From AM-0621 sp964386705 (lineage in GTDB: Bacteria > Planctomycetota > Planctomycetia > Planctomycetales > Planctomycetaceae), in contig CAYLTY010000012.1 of the NCBI GenBank assembly GCA_964386705.1, positions 4,942 to 68,941 of the forward strand: DNA of 64,000 nt, read 5' to 3'. The notes below the pieces were generated by a model. It was not told where the DNA came from. It was given only the letters and a program-made list of their open reading frames with translations, and did not search any database. Position numbers and translations under genes: made by a program. Each line of letters opens with the position of its first letter. Within the stretch, counting starts at the first letter, position 1. This document shows positions 1-7,440 of the stretch, piece by piece.

Positions 1-422
1 CCGGAAATACCATTCCCCATAAGGGGTCCTTTCTTCTCAAAGCCGATCTCGGTGCCTGTAATGGCGTTATTGCCTACCTGATCGTTTCGCAGAATCTCCT
101 ACGTGAACGACAATACTTGCGACTACCTAGTCAATCTAGCCAATGTGGGCATTCATTCATGCGATCCGAACTTGAAGTCGGTAAGAGTCAGGAGCCTATT
201 CGGCGACCCGTCCGTCCGACAGCACGCACACCTCTGAAAGAACCAAGGAGAACGACCATTGCCTGGTCGTGAAAGCGAGGCCGTAGCAGACCACACTCGT
301 CAGCTTTAGAGCTGAGCGATAACGTGGCGGTTCTTCGCTGCTCAATCGGCGGTCACGTATGGACGAAGTCCGCCGCACCAGTGAGACGCTCTTTGTCGAC
401 CTCAGCCTCGAAGGGAAAGACG
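1..422. other. Left edge, no convincing gene
   Basis: No complete gene is visible here. One forward frame is open from base 3 to a stop at 270-272 without needing a start inside the window, so it could be the tail of a gene cut by the edge. Its translation shows no recognisable motif, and its third codon positions are not as GC-rich as in the surrounding genes. The last part lies just upstream of the gene starting at 423 and should carry its promoter, but no clear promoter boxes were seen. Confidence 0.4.
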
Positions 423-1109
423 ATGTCCCGGAACCGCAATCAAATGTCACTCGGAAGTCTCTCGGTGTTGGTCGGTTGCACCGCGTTGTGGTTGGGAGCA
501 TCCACCGCGCAGGCGGAGCAGTTCGTACTTTTCGACGCGACCTTCACGTTTACCAAGGAAGATGCGGATAACTCCAAGCCGAGTCCCTCGCATTACTACG
601 TTCGTGACAAGTTGATGAATGCGGAGCGTCCCAAGGACTGGACCAGCCCGGTTGATTATCGCAACGGGACTGCTCATGTGCGGCTGGAAGTGCTGGAGAA
701 GCCGGCGGGTAGCGAAGCGACCACCTGGTCCGTGTGCTACATCCCCAACAAGGGCCAGAAGAACGGATATGGCTGCTTCAACACTCCGGTTTACAAAGAA
801 GCCGGAGTCTACGAGCAGGACATCCCCATGACGAAGTTCTGGCAGAACGATTCGATCGTTTGGGACCAGGGTATCAAAGAGATGCATCTGGTGATTAAGG
901 ACAACAGCGGCGGCATGGGCCACGCTCATAAGCGGAAAGATCACGAAAAATTCTTTCCCACCAAACTCCGCATGACCGTGGTTCAGGTGTCGGCGGGTGC
1001 AAAGTATGACCCCGCTTTGGTACCCAACGTGCCACGGCCCAAGACCGAGAATCCTGCATCCGAGAGCAAGGTGAAAGCAGTCCAACCCGCGGTCAAATCC
1101 CCAAAGTAG
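423..1109 (+). CDS. Secreted protein of unknown function
   Basis: A 228-residue protein. The start at 423 is chosen because GGGAAAGA lies just upstream and the protein then begins with a normal signal peptide: basic MSRNRNQ, a hydrophobic stretch, and cleavage near AQAEQ at about residues 27-31. An upstream in-frame start at 324 would add 33 residues before the signal peptide. The mature part reads as a compact beta-rich domain (about residues 30-195, with Asn, Tyr and Lys-rich segments and two Cys near CYIPN and GCFN). It ends in a Pro/Lys-rich tail. No family was recognised. It is convergent with the dienelactone hydrolase gene, with a hairpin between them. Confidence 0.75.
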   Translation: MSRNRNQMSLGSLSVLVGCTALWLGASTAQAEQFVLFDATFTFTKEDADNSKPSPSHYYVRDKLMNAERPKDWTSPVDYRNGTAHVRLEVLEKPAGSEATTWSVCYIPNKGQKNGYGCFNTPVYKEAGVYEQDIPMTKFWQNDSIVWDQGIKEMHLVIKDNSGGMGHAHKRKDHEKFFPTKLRMTVVQVSAGAKYDPALVPNVPRPKTENPASESKVKAVQPAVKSPK

Positions 1110-1179
1110 TCTGTCCGAATCGCACCGGGCTGGAGCTCTACGGTGCGCCGGGGAAAAACCCGTTGAATCCATTCCTGCT

Positions 1180-1210
1180 CAAGTGCGGCTTACGAAATAA
1201 GCCGCACTTG
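1180..1210. terminator. Perfect 13-bp stem-loop between convergent genes
   Basis: CAAGTGCGGCTTA and its exact reverse complement flank the 5-base loop CGAAA. It sits between two genes that converge, so it could end transcription from both sides. There is no good T-run on either side, so it is either an unusual bidirectional terminator or a REP-like palindrome. Confidence 0.55.
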
Positions 1211-1225
1211 CAAAGACTCCCTCGA

Positions 1226-2089
1226 CTAATTGACGCCGTTCTTCTTGAACCACGCCAGCATTTTCTGCCAGCCGTCTTCCGCCTTGTCCTTGCGATACGT
1301 CGGCCGATAGTCGGCGTTGAAGCCGTGCGGAGTATCAGGGTAGAGCACAATTTCGCTGGGCTTATTCGCGGTCTTCAACGCTTGCTGCATTTTCTCGACA
1401 GTATCATTCGGAATACCGGTATCAGCGCCACCGTATAGTCCGAGCACCGGTACCTTCAAATCAGCGACGATGTCGAGCGGGTGCTTCGGATGCAGCTCAT
1501 CGACAGCACTGGTCAGGCGACCGTACCAGGCCACGCCGGCCCTTAGCTTCGGGTTGTGCGCGGAGTACAGCCACACGATGCGACCGCCCCAGCAGAAGCC
1601 GGTGACGCCCAGCTTCGACACATCTCCCTGACCCGATTTGCCAGCCCACGCGACCGTCGCGTCGAGATCCGACATCACTTGAGCGTCCGGCACCTTGGAG
1701 ACGACCGACTTGATGATCTCCTGAATGTCGGTCTGCTTCGAGACATCACCCTGCCGCGCATACAGCTCGGGAGCGACAGCCAGATATCCGGCCTTCGCCA
1801 GTCGGCGACACAGATCCTGGATGTGCTCATGCACGCCAAAGATTTCCTGCACGACGAGTATCACCGGGAACGAACTCCCCTTCGCCAGCCGAGCCTGATA
1901 CGCCGGAATCTCACCCCCGGTAACAGGAATCTTGACCTCGCCCGCATTCAGGCCTTCGGTGTCCGTCTTGATCGTCTGAGCCGACACCGGCTGCACCGCC
2001 AAAGCGAACCCCGTGGCCAGCGTAGCCACCACAAAGTCGCGGCGATTGAAGTCAAAGTTAGGTTGCAAAGCAGTCAAATCGTTTCGCAT
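1226..2089 (-). CDS. Dienelactone hydrolase family protein, exported
   Basis: An alpha/beta hydrolase of 287 residues. The family's catalytic triad is visible (numbered from one residue upstream): nucleophile Cys167 in GFCWGG, Asp224 in GGADTG and His256 in TPHGF. The cysteine nucleophile marks the dienelactone hydrolase class rather than a serine esterase. The N-terminus has NRRDFV followed by a hydrophobic run and a cut site near VSAQT, a Tat-like leader, so it should act outside the cytoplasm. The ATG at 2089 is preferred over the GTG one codon earlier because GAGG lies seven bases before it. The substrate is not known; such hydrolases cleave lactones and esters, and the single gene gives no pathway. 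Confidence 0.9.
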   Translation of the reverse strand: MRNDLTALQPNFDFNRRDFVVATLATGFALAVQPVSAQTIKTDTEGLNAGEVKIPVTGGEIPAYQARLAKGSSFPVILVVQEIFGVHEHIQDLCRRLAKAGYLAVAPELYARQGDVSKQTDIQEIIKSVVSKVPDAQVMSDLDATVAWAGKSGQGDVSKLGVTGFCWGGRIVWLYSAHNPKLRAGVAWYGRLTSAVDELHPKHPLDIVADLKVPVLGLYGGADTGIPNDTVEKMQQALKTANKPSEIVLYPDTPHGFNADYRPTYRKDKAEDGWQKMLAWFKKNGVN

Positions 2090-2340
2090 CACGAATCCTC
2101 ATCAGTGCGGAGTAAGCTACTCTCAAACGAAACTGGCAGGCGGCATCCTAAGCTTCGCGGATCCACGTATGAAGCGTAGGGCAGATTCCCCTAAGGCTAA
2201 TTTAGTGTATCTCGTCTTACTGCTTGGATTCCCGCAGCCACCTCATTGTATACTCGCGAAAATATTAGGGCTCGCAACCATCTTCTCGCGTTGGTGAGAC
2301 CTTCACATGGAAACTAATGCGACAAATGGAGAGACAACTG

Positions 2341-3177
2341 ATGCCAACACGAGACCAACAAGAGCCAATTGATACAAAGGTGCGGGAATGGCTTGAGACG
2401 GAGGGATATCCCCTCGAACTGGAAGTTGCCCGTGCCTTCCGAGCTGCGGGGTTTCGCGCCCATCATGCCATGATGTACGACGATCCGAATACGGACATAA
2501 AACGTGAGATTGACGTAATTGCGACCATGCACTTCGGCCAAGATGGGCGATGGATTCGAGTCGTGTTTGTGATCGAGTGTAAGAACAATACGAAAAAGCC
2601 TTGGGTCTGCTTCTCGGCTACTGAACACACCCTGAATGAAAACCAGAGAATTAGGCAAAGAATAGCAGGAGGACACGGACGAACGCTCATCGAGGGCGTG
2701 TATAACTTGGCGTGCCTGTTTAATAAAGGACTCTTCCAGTTACCAGATCGTTGTGCATCTTCAATGACGACTGCCTTTCGGAACGGACATGATAGCAAAG
2801 ACAATGCTTACAGCTCCATAGAGTCAGTCGTTGGTGCATCCACGGCTATTGCGAAGCGATTCCAGAAGTCGCCGATCGCAGCAGTCATCTTTCCGGTTAT
2901 TGTCTTCGATGGCCATCTCTTTCAATCGCATCTCTCGGAGACCGGCGAGATGGAGTTGACTCAGCTCGATGAAGCGGTCTTGCTTTGGAGAAATCAGGCG
3001 ACAGGACATCCGAACACAATTATCAATGTCGTTGACAGGCGAATGTTGCAGCAGTTCGTAAAACGCTGCAGGGAGACCGCAGATGCACTATTTGGCATAG
3101 ATAAGAATAAGCTCGGTGCCATTCTCGGACAGCCCACCAGTGATATCCACGCGGATGACCCTTCCCTCGATTTCTGA
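2341..3177 (+). CDS. Probable PD-(D/E)XK-fold nuclease, standalone
   Basis: A 278-residue protein with no signal peptide. Near the N-terminus it shows the layout of a restriction-endonuclease-like core: a Glu-bearing helix (ELEVARAFRAAGF, Glu28), then REIDVIA with Asp58, then a hydrophobic strand ending in VIECKNN with Glu79 and Lys81. That is the D-(x)n-E-x-K signature of the PD-(D/E)XK superfamily. The rest (100-278) is unrecognised. The start at 2341 is chosen because GGAGAG lies seven bases upstream; an upstream ATG at 2317 is in frame. Codon use looks less GC-rich than the neighbours, which hints at transfer. No methylase or helicase partner is adjacent, so a role in defence is only a guess. 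Confidence 0.65.
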   Translation: MPTRDQQEPIDTKVREWLETEGYPLELEVARAFRAAGFRAHHAMMYDDPNTDIKREIDVIATMHFGQDGRWIRVVFVIECKNNTKKPWVCFSATEHTLNENQRIRQRIAGGHGRTLIEGVYNLACLFNKGLFQLPDRCASSMTTAFRNGHDSKDNAYSSIESVVGASTAIAKRFQKSPIAAVIFPVIVFDGHLFQSHLSETGEMELTQLDEAVLLWRNQATGHPNTIINVVDRRMLQQFVKRCRETADALFGIDKNKLGAILGQPTSDIHADDPSLDF

Positions 3178-3281
3178 GGGGTAATGGACTTGTACCGGGC
3201 TGGTTGGCACTTTAAGCATCACACTTGCAGAAGACGGTTGCGACTGTGCGCTTTGTCCCAAAACATCAAGAGTTCTTGACG

Positions 3282-3995
3282 CTACCACCGCCCGGCGTGG
3301 GCACCGCCGTCGATGTGCAGGGTTTCGCCGGTGACGAAGGTGGCGGAGTCCAGGTAGAGGATGGCGTCGACGACTTCCTGGACGGTGCCCATGCGGCCGA
3401 CGGGGTGCAGGCTGGCAAGGAAATTATGCGTTTCGGGGGCGTGCATCGGGGTCTGAATGATGCCGGGAGCGACGGCGTTGACTCGGATGTTCTTGTCGGC
3501 GTACTCGATGGCCAGCGAGCGGGTGACGGCGTCGAGGCCTCCCTTGGTCAGCGACGCCAACGCGGATGGCACGCCCTTCATGGGTTGGCGAACCAGTGAC
3601 GTCGTGAGGTTCACAATGTGCCCGCCGCCTTGCTGCAGCATCTGGCGAACGGCTCGCTGCGAGATATGAAAGAAACCGCTGACATTGACGGAAAGAACTC
3701 GGGCAAAGTCGGCCTCGGTATATTCCGTGAATGGTTTCGCCACGAAGATGCCCGCGTTGTTGACGAGAGTATCAACTCGCCCGAACTTCGCGACGGCGCT
3801 CTGGATGACTCGTTCGGCGACGGCTGGTTCGGAGATGTCGCCTGCGATGGTTAATACGTCGGGAGAATCGACTGGTTCGATTGTCCGCGAGTTCGCAACG
3901 ACGCGATAACCTCGATCGAGGAAGCCTCGTACCAGACCGGCTCCGATGCCTTGCGATGCGCCAGTGATGACAACGACTTTGGGTTCTGTGCTCAT
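3282..3995 (-). CDS. SDR-family protein with Ala in place of catalytic Tyr
   Basis: A 237-residue short-chain dehydrogenase/reductase. The Rossmann dinucleotide motif is TGASQGIG (11-18), the NNAG motif is at 79-82, and the catalytic-type Ser is in TTS at 131-133. The expected YxxxK reads ASLTK (147-151): the Lys is present but Ala stands in place of Tyr. The C-terminal FVTGETLHIDGG is typical of the family. The frame stays open upstream through a dispersed repeat, but MSTEP at 3995 fits the family start. It lies 151 bp downstream of ohr on the same strand with a repeat in the gap, so co-transcription is possible. Whether it reduces a substrate without the Tyr is uncertain. Confidence 0.88.
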   Translation of the reverse strand: MSTEPKVVVITGASQGIGAGLVRGFLDRGYRVVANSRTIEPVDSPDVLTIAGDISEPAVAERVIQSAVAKFGRVDTLVNNAGIFVAKPFTEYTEADFARVLSVNVSGFFHISQRAVRQMLQQGGGHIVNLTTSLVRQPMKGVPSALASLTKGGLDAVTRSLAIEYADKNIRVNAVAPGIIQTPMHAPETHNFLASLHPVGRMGTVQEVVDAILYLDSATFVTGETLHIDGGAHAGRW

Positions 3996-4045
3996 GATAA
4001 TGTTTCTCAGGAAATGATATTTGATGTGATGGTAACGTGGGGGTA

Positions 4046-4101
4046 GCGATCGCCCCTCACCCCCAGCCCCTCTCCCCGCAACGCGGGGCGAGGGGAGCGA
4101 T
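4046..4101. repeat. Dispersed GC-rich palindrome, copy 1
   Basis: An imperfect palindrome: ATCGCCCCTCACCC leads into CCCCTCTCCCCGC, then a short loop, then GCGGGGCGAGGGGAGCGAT. Three related copies lie at 7298-7352, 19453-19505 and 19651-19703, all between genes. This copy sits between ohr and the SDR gene, in the leader of the latter. Confidence 0.85.
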
Positions 4102-4146
4102 GAAGGTAGAAAGAGGCGTTGCTGTGCGACTTCGTTGCGAAGCGGG

Positions 4147-4563
4147 TTAGACGAGGTTGATCTCGACGTCGATGTTGCCACGGGTGGCCTTGGAGTACGG
4201 GCAGACCTGATGGGCTCCGTCGACGACGGCTTGGGCGATTTCGCGATCGAGGCCCGGCAGACTGACGTTGAGGCGGGCTCGCAGGACATAGCCGCCTTCG
4301 CTCATGCCGAGATCGACTTCCGCATCAACGGCCTTGTCAGGCGGTAGAGCGACTTTCAGCTTGGCGGCAACGACGCCCATCGCACCAATGAAGCAGGCGG
4401 ACCAGCCAGCGGCAAAGAGCTGTTCGGGATTGGTACCGCTGCCCGACGTTCCGGGCGACGAGAGCTTCACATCCAGACGGCCATCAGAACTGCGAGACGC
4501 ACCATCACGACCGCCAGTGGTGTGAGTTTTCGCGGTGTAAAGGACTTTTTCGAGTTGAGACAT
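4147..4563 (-). CDS. ohr: Organic hydroperoxide resistance protein (OsmC/Ohr family)
   Basis: A 138-residue cytoplasmic peroxidase that reduces organic hydroperoxides. The two reactive cysteines of the family are in place: Cys57 in WSACFIG and Cys121 in HQVCPYS. The Ohr-type N-terminus (LYTAKTHTTGGRDG) and the NPEQLFAAG block are also present, which separates it from OsmC proper. The start is firm, with AAGGAG six bases before the ATG. It is divergent from an alcohol dehydrogenase gene across 262 bp and precedes the SDR gene. No OhrR-like regulator or clear operator was found nearby. Confidence 0.95.
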   Translation of the reverse strand: MSQLEKVLYTAKTHTTGGRDGASRSSDGRLDVKLSSPGTSGSGTNPEQLFAAGWSACFIGAMGVVAAKLKVALPPDKAVDAEVDLGMSEGGYVLRARLNVSLPGLDREIAQAVVDGAHQVCPYSKATRGNIDVEINLV

Positions 4564-4825
4564 GACAGGCTCCTTTCGAATTGAGCGAGTGGGTTGGTTG
4601 AAACTCGAACTGAAAGGAAATACCGGCGGTTTCGTCGAACCTTACAGCGATTCTGCGAGATTCATGCGGATAGAGAGCAGCGGCCTGGATCGTTTGAAGA
4701 CGAAGCACGAACCGATCAATTCGCTTCATCGAAACTTCGCTCAGCGGTCGTAACGCGACGCTGTGGGAGATGGTACGATCGCGTGCCGCTCGCCCCATTT
4801 GATGTTGGATCTAAGGAGTTGTTCC

Positions 4826-5851
4826 ATGTCGACGATGCGCGCAGTTCAGGTTTCACGTGCCGGTGGTCCGCTGGAACTGGTTGAGCGTCCGATTCCCAGC
4901 CCCGGCTCCGGCGAAGTGCGAATCAAGGTGAGTGCCTGCGGCATCTGCCACAGCGACGCACTGACGAAGGAGGGCCTCTGGGCAGGCCTGAAGTTTCCTC
5001 GCGTGCCCGGCCACGAAGTGATCGGAGTCATTGACGCGGTCGGTAAGGATGTCCCTGCCCGCTGGGCCGCCGGTACGCGAGTGGGTGTCGGCTGGCACGC
5101 GGGGCAATGCGGCTCCTGCGATCCCTGTCGGCGCGGTGACAGCTATGCGTGTCACACCGGCATTCAGGTTTCCGGAATCACGCTGGATGGCGGCTACGCT
5201 GACTACATGATCGCGCCCACAACGGCGTTGGCGCTGCTGCCGAATGAACTGCAAGCTGTCGAAGCAGCTCCGCTGATGTGCGCGGGACTGACGACTTTCA
5301 ATGCTCTACGACACAGCGGGGCTCAGCCGGGCGATCTGGTCGCCATTCTCGGCATTGGCGGGCTCGGCCATCTCGGAGTTCAATACGCCGCGAAGATGGG
5401 TTTTCGCACGGCTGCCATCGCTCGTGGTAAGGACAAGGAACCACTCGCGCGACAACTGGGAGCCGCCCACTACATCGATAGCCAAGCCACCGACCCGGCG
5501 ACTGAACTGACCAAGCTCGGCGGAGCTAAGGCCGTCATCGCCACGGTCACCAACGGTCAGGCCATGAACGCGACCATCGCTGGACTGGCTGCGCGCGGCA
5601 AGCTGATGGTTCTCGGCGCTGCAGAGGAATTGATTCAGGCAGCCCCGTTGACGCTCATCATGGGTCGACGATCCATCGAAGGCTGGTACTCCGGTACTTC
5701 CATCGACGCAGAAGATACTTTGGCTTTCAGCGCCCTAACCGGAGTCCGATCGATGAACGAAGCTTATCCCCTCGAACGCGCCGCCGAAGCCTACGAGCGC
5801 ATGATCAGCGGCAAGGCACGCTTCCGAGTAGTGCTGACGATGGATTCTTAG
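4826..5851 (+). CDS. Zinc-dependent alcohol dehydrogenase
   Basis: A 341-residue medium-chain dehydrogenase that oxidises alcohols or reduces aldehydes with NAD(P). Catalytic-zinc ligands are Cys38 in ACGICHSD, His63-Glu64 in PGHEVIG and Cys152 in LMCAGLTTF. Structural-zinc cysteines are 95, 98, 101 and 109. The nucleotide-binding loop is GIGGLGHLG (176-184). The pattern fits the AdhA/AdhP-like group. The start is set by AAGGAG seven bases before the ATG at 4826; an upstream ATG at 4763 lacks such a site. Its position opposite ohr suggests a shared role in handling aldehyde or peroxide stress, which is inference. Confidence 0.93.
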   Translation: MSTMRAVQVSRAGGPLELVERPIPSPGSGEVRIKVSACGICHSDALTKEGLWAGLKFPRVPGHEVIGVIDAVGKDVPARWAAGTRVGVGWHAGQCGSCDPCRRGDSYACHTGIQVSGITLDGGYADYMIAPTTALALLPNELQAVEAAPLMCAGLTTFNALRHSGAQPGDLVAILGIGGLGHLGVQYAAKMGFRTAAIARGKDKEPLARQLGAAHYIDSQATDPATELTKLGGAKAVIATVTNGQAMNATIAGLAARGKLMVLGAAEELIQAAPLTLIMGRRSIEGWYSGTSIDAEDTLAFSALTGVRSMNEAYPLERAAEAYERMISGKARFRVVLTMDS

Positions 5852-5899
5852 TGCTCTGTCGCAACTTAGTTTTGGAGTGCGTATCAAGCGGATAACAAC

Positions 5900-7261
5900 A
5901 TGAATGACATTCTGAGCATGTTCACACGGCGCCGCACTGTCTGGATCGCGACTGTCCTGCTGGTGCAAAGTCTTGTTTGCTATCAAGCAGGCTCGGCGGC
6001 GGCAGGTTCATGGTACGTCGCTCCTGCAGGTGATGACTCGGCTGCGGGGAGCTTGGAGAAACCCTTCGCAACCGTGCAGCGAGCACAAGAGGCCGCTGCG
6101 CCCGGCGACACGGTTTATCTTCGCGGCGGTGTCTACAAGATGACCCCGGAGCACGTCACACAACGGAAGGGGATTTTTGGTCGCGTCACTGTATTGAATA
6201 AAAGTGGCAAGCCCGGCCAACCCATCACGTATCGTCCTTATGAAAACGAAACGCCGCTCTTCGACTTCTCGGCAATCAAGCTGACCGATGTCCGCTGCAC
6301 GGCGTTTTACGTCAGCGGTTCCTGGATACATCTAGCAGGTCTGGATATCACCGGCGTGCAGGTCGGAAAGATGGAGCACACGCAGTCCATCTGCGTCGAG
6401 AGTCATGGCAGCCACAACGTGTTTGAGCGACTCGCGCTGCACGATGGTCAGGCGATTGGTATTTATCATGTGCGCGGTTCGGACAATCTGTTTCTGAACT
6501 GTGATGCCTGGAACAATTGGGATTACACCTCCGAGAACGGCAAGGGCGAGAACGTCGACGGATTCGGGTGTCATCCGACCAAAGGCAGCACAGGAAACAT
6601 CTTTCGTGGCTGCCGAGCGTGGTTCAACAGCGATGACGGCTATGACTGTATTAGCGCCAGCGAAGCTGTGAGATTCGAGAACTGCTGGGCGGCCTACAAC
6701 GGATATTCAACGAAGTTCGAATCGCTCGCGAACGGCAATGGTTTCAAAGCGGGAGGTTATGGATCTCATCCTGCGAATCAACTTCCGAATCCGATTCCGC
6801 GGCATGTCGTGAAAGATTGCGTCGCCGTCAGAAACAAGGCTGGCGGATTCTACGCCAATCACCATCCGGGCGGTTGCGACTGGATTAACAACACCGCTTT
6901 TCGCAACGGCACCAACTTCAACATGCAGGGACGATTGGCGGACAACCGGACTGAGATCGAAGGCTACGATCATCGATTGTTCCGGAACCTGAGCTACAAG
7001 TCACGCCGCGACATCACCAACTTCAATGCCACCAAATGTGAAGCCGTTGATAATTCATTTACGCTTGAGTTGAAGTTGACAAACCCGGATTTTGTCAGCC
7101 TCAATGAAGCAGAATTGCTCAAGCCGCGCAAACCCGATGGCAGTCTGCCTGACATCAGCCTACTCCGCCCCGCTCCCAACAGCACGCTGGCTCGTACCGC
7201 TGTCGCGCCAGCTACCGACGGAAACACCGGATACATTGGCGCGATAAAACCATTGCGATAG
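5900..7261 (+). CDS. Secreted right-handed beta-helix protein, pectate-lyase-like
   Basis: A 453-residue exported protein. The signal peptide (about 1-35) ends near SAAAGS and is followed by WYVAPAGDDSAAGS, then KPFATVQRAQEAA and PGDTVYLRGGVY. This opening is typical of parallel beta-helix polysaccharide lyases of the PL9/DUF1565 kind. The middle is rich in Asn, Gly and Asp turns (NCDAWNNWDY, DGYDCISAS), as expected for helix coils, and FRNLSYKSR near the end recalls the PL9 C-terminal region. It probably degrades an acidic plant or algal polysaccharide, but the substrate cannot be read from the sequence. Only a weak ribosome site precedes the ATG. Confidence 0.8.
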   Translation: MNDILSMFTRRRTVWIATVLLVQSLVCYQAGSAAAGSWYVAPAGDDSAAGSLEKPFATVQRAQEAAAPGDTVYLRGGVYKMTPEHVTQRKGIFGRVTVLNKSGKPGQPITYRPYENETPLFDFSAIKLTDVRCTAFYVSGSWIHLAGLDITGVQVGKMEHTQSICVESHGSHNVFERLALHDGQAIGIYHVRGSDNLFLNCDAWNNWDYTSENGKGENVDGFGCHPTKGSTGNIFRGCRAWFNSDDGYDCISASEAVRFENCWAAYNGYSTKFESLANGNGFKAGGYGSHPANQLPNPIPRHVVKDCVAVRNKAGGFYANHHPGGCDWINNTAFRNGTNFNMQGRLADNRTEIEGYDHRLFRNLSYKSRRDITNFNATKCEAVDNSFTLELKLTNPDFVSLNEAELLKPRKPDGSLPDISLLRPAPNSTLARTAVAPATDGNTGYIGAIKPLR

Positions 7262-7297
7262 GGGATCACTGGAGTCAGAGACCGGCAACGACGGAGA

Positions 7298-7352
7298 GCG
7301 ATCGCCCCTCACCCCCAGCCCCTCTCCCCGGAATCCGGGACGAGGGGAGCGA
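7298..7352. repeat. Dispersed GC-rich palindrome, copy 2
   Basis: Same element and same orientation as the copy at 4046-4101, with loop GGAATCC instead of GCAACGC. It lies between the convergent genes ending at 7261 and 7436 and may help end transcription. Confidence 0.85.
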
Positions 7353-7377
7353 TGCCCAATTTGGGAGATGTGAGAAA

Positions 7378-7440
7378 GTAGTAGGCACATGTCTTGTGCC
7401 GTAACCCTCAGCGGACGGCACACGGAGTGTGCCTGCTACT
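7378..7440. repeat. Imperfect inverted repeat overlapping a stop codon
   Basis: GTAGGCACATGTCTTGTGCCGT on the left pairs with the reverse complement of CGGCACACGGAGTGTGCC and TGCTAC on the right. The element looks like a mobile palindrome. The TAG stop of the gene at 7436-8926 lies inside its right end. Confidence 0.65.

Noticed and set aside
3..272. Open forward frame at the left edge that could be the tail of a gene.
   Set aside because: Third-position base use is not biased like nearby genes and no motif was seen; kept only as a note.
447..1172. Reverse frame of 241 residues over the secreted-protein gene.
   Set aside because: It mirrors a gene with a clear signal peptide and ribosome site on the forward strand, and has no family-like sequence.
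4564..4825. Possible OhrR operator between ohr and the alcohol dehydrogenase.
   Set aside because: No convincing inverted repeat of the OhrR type was found.
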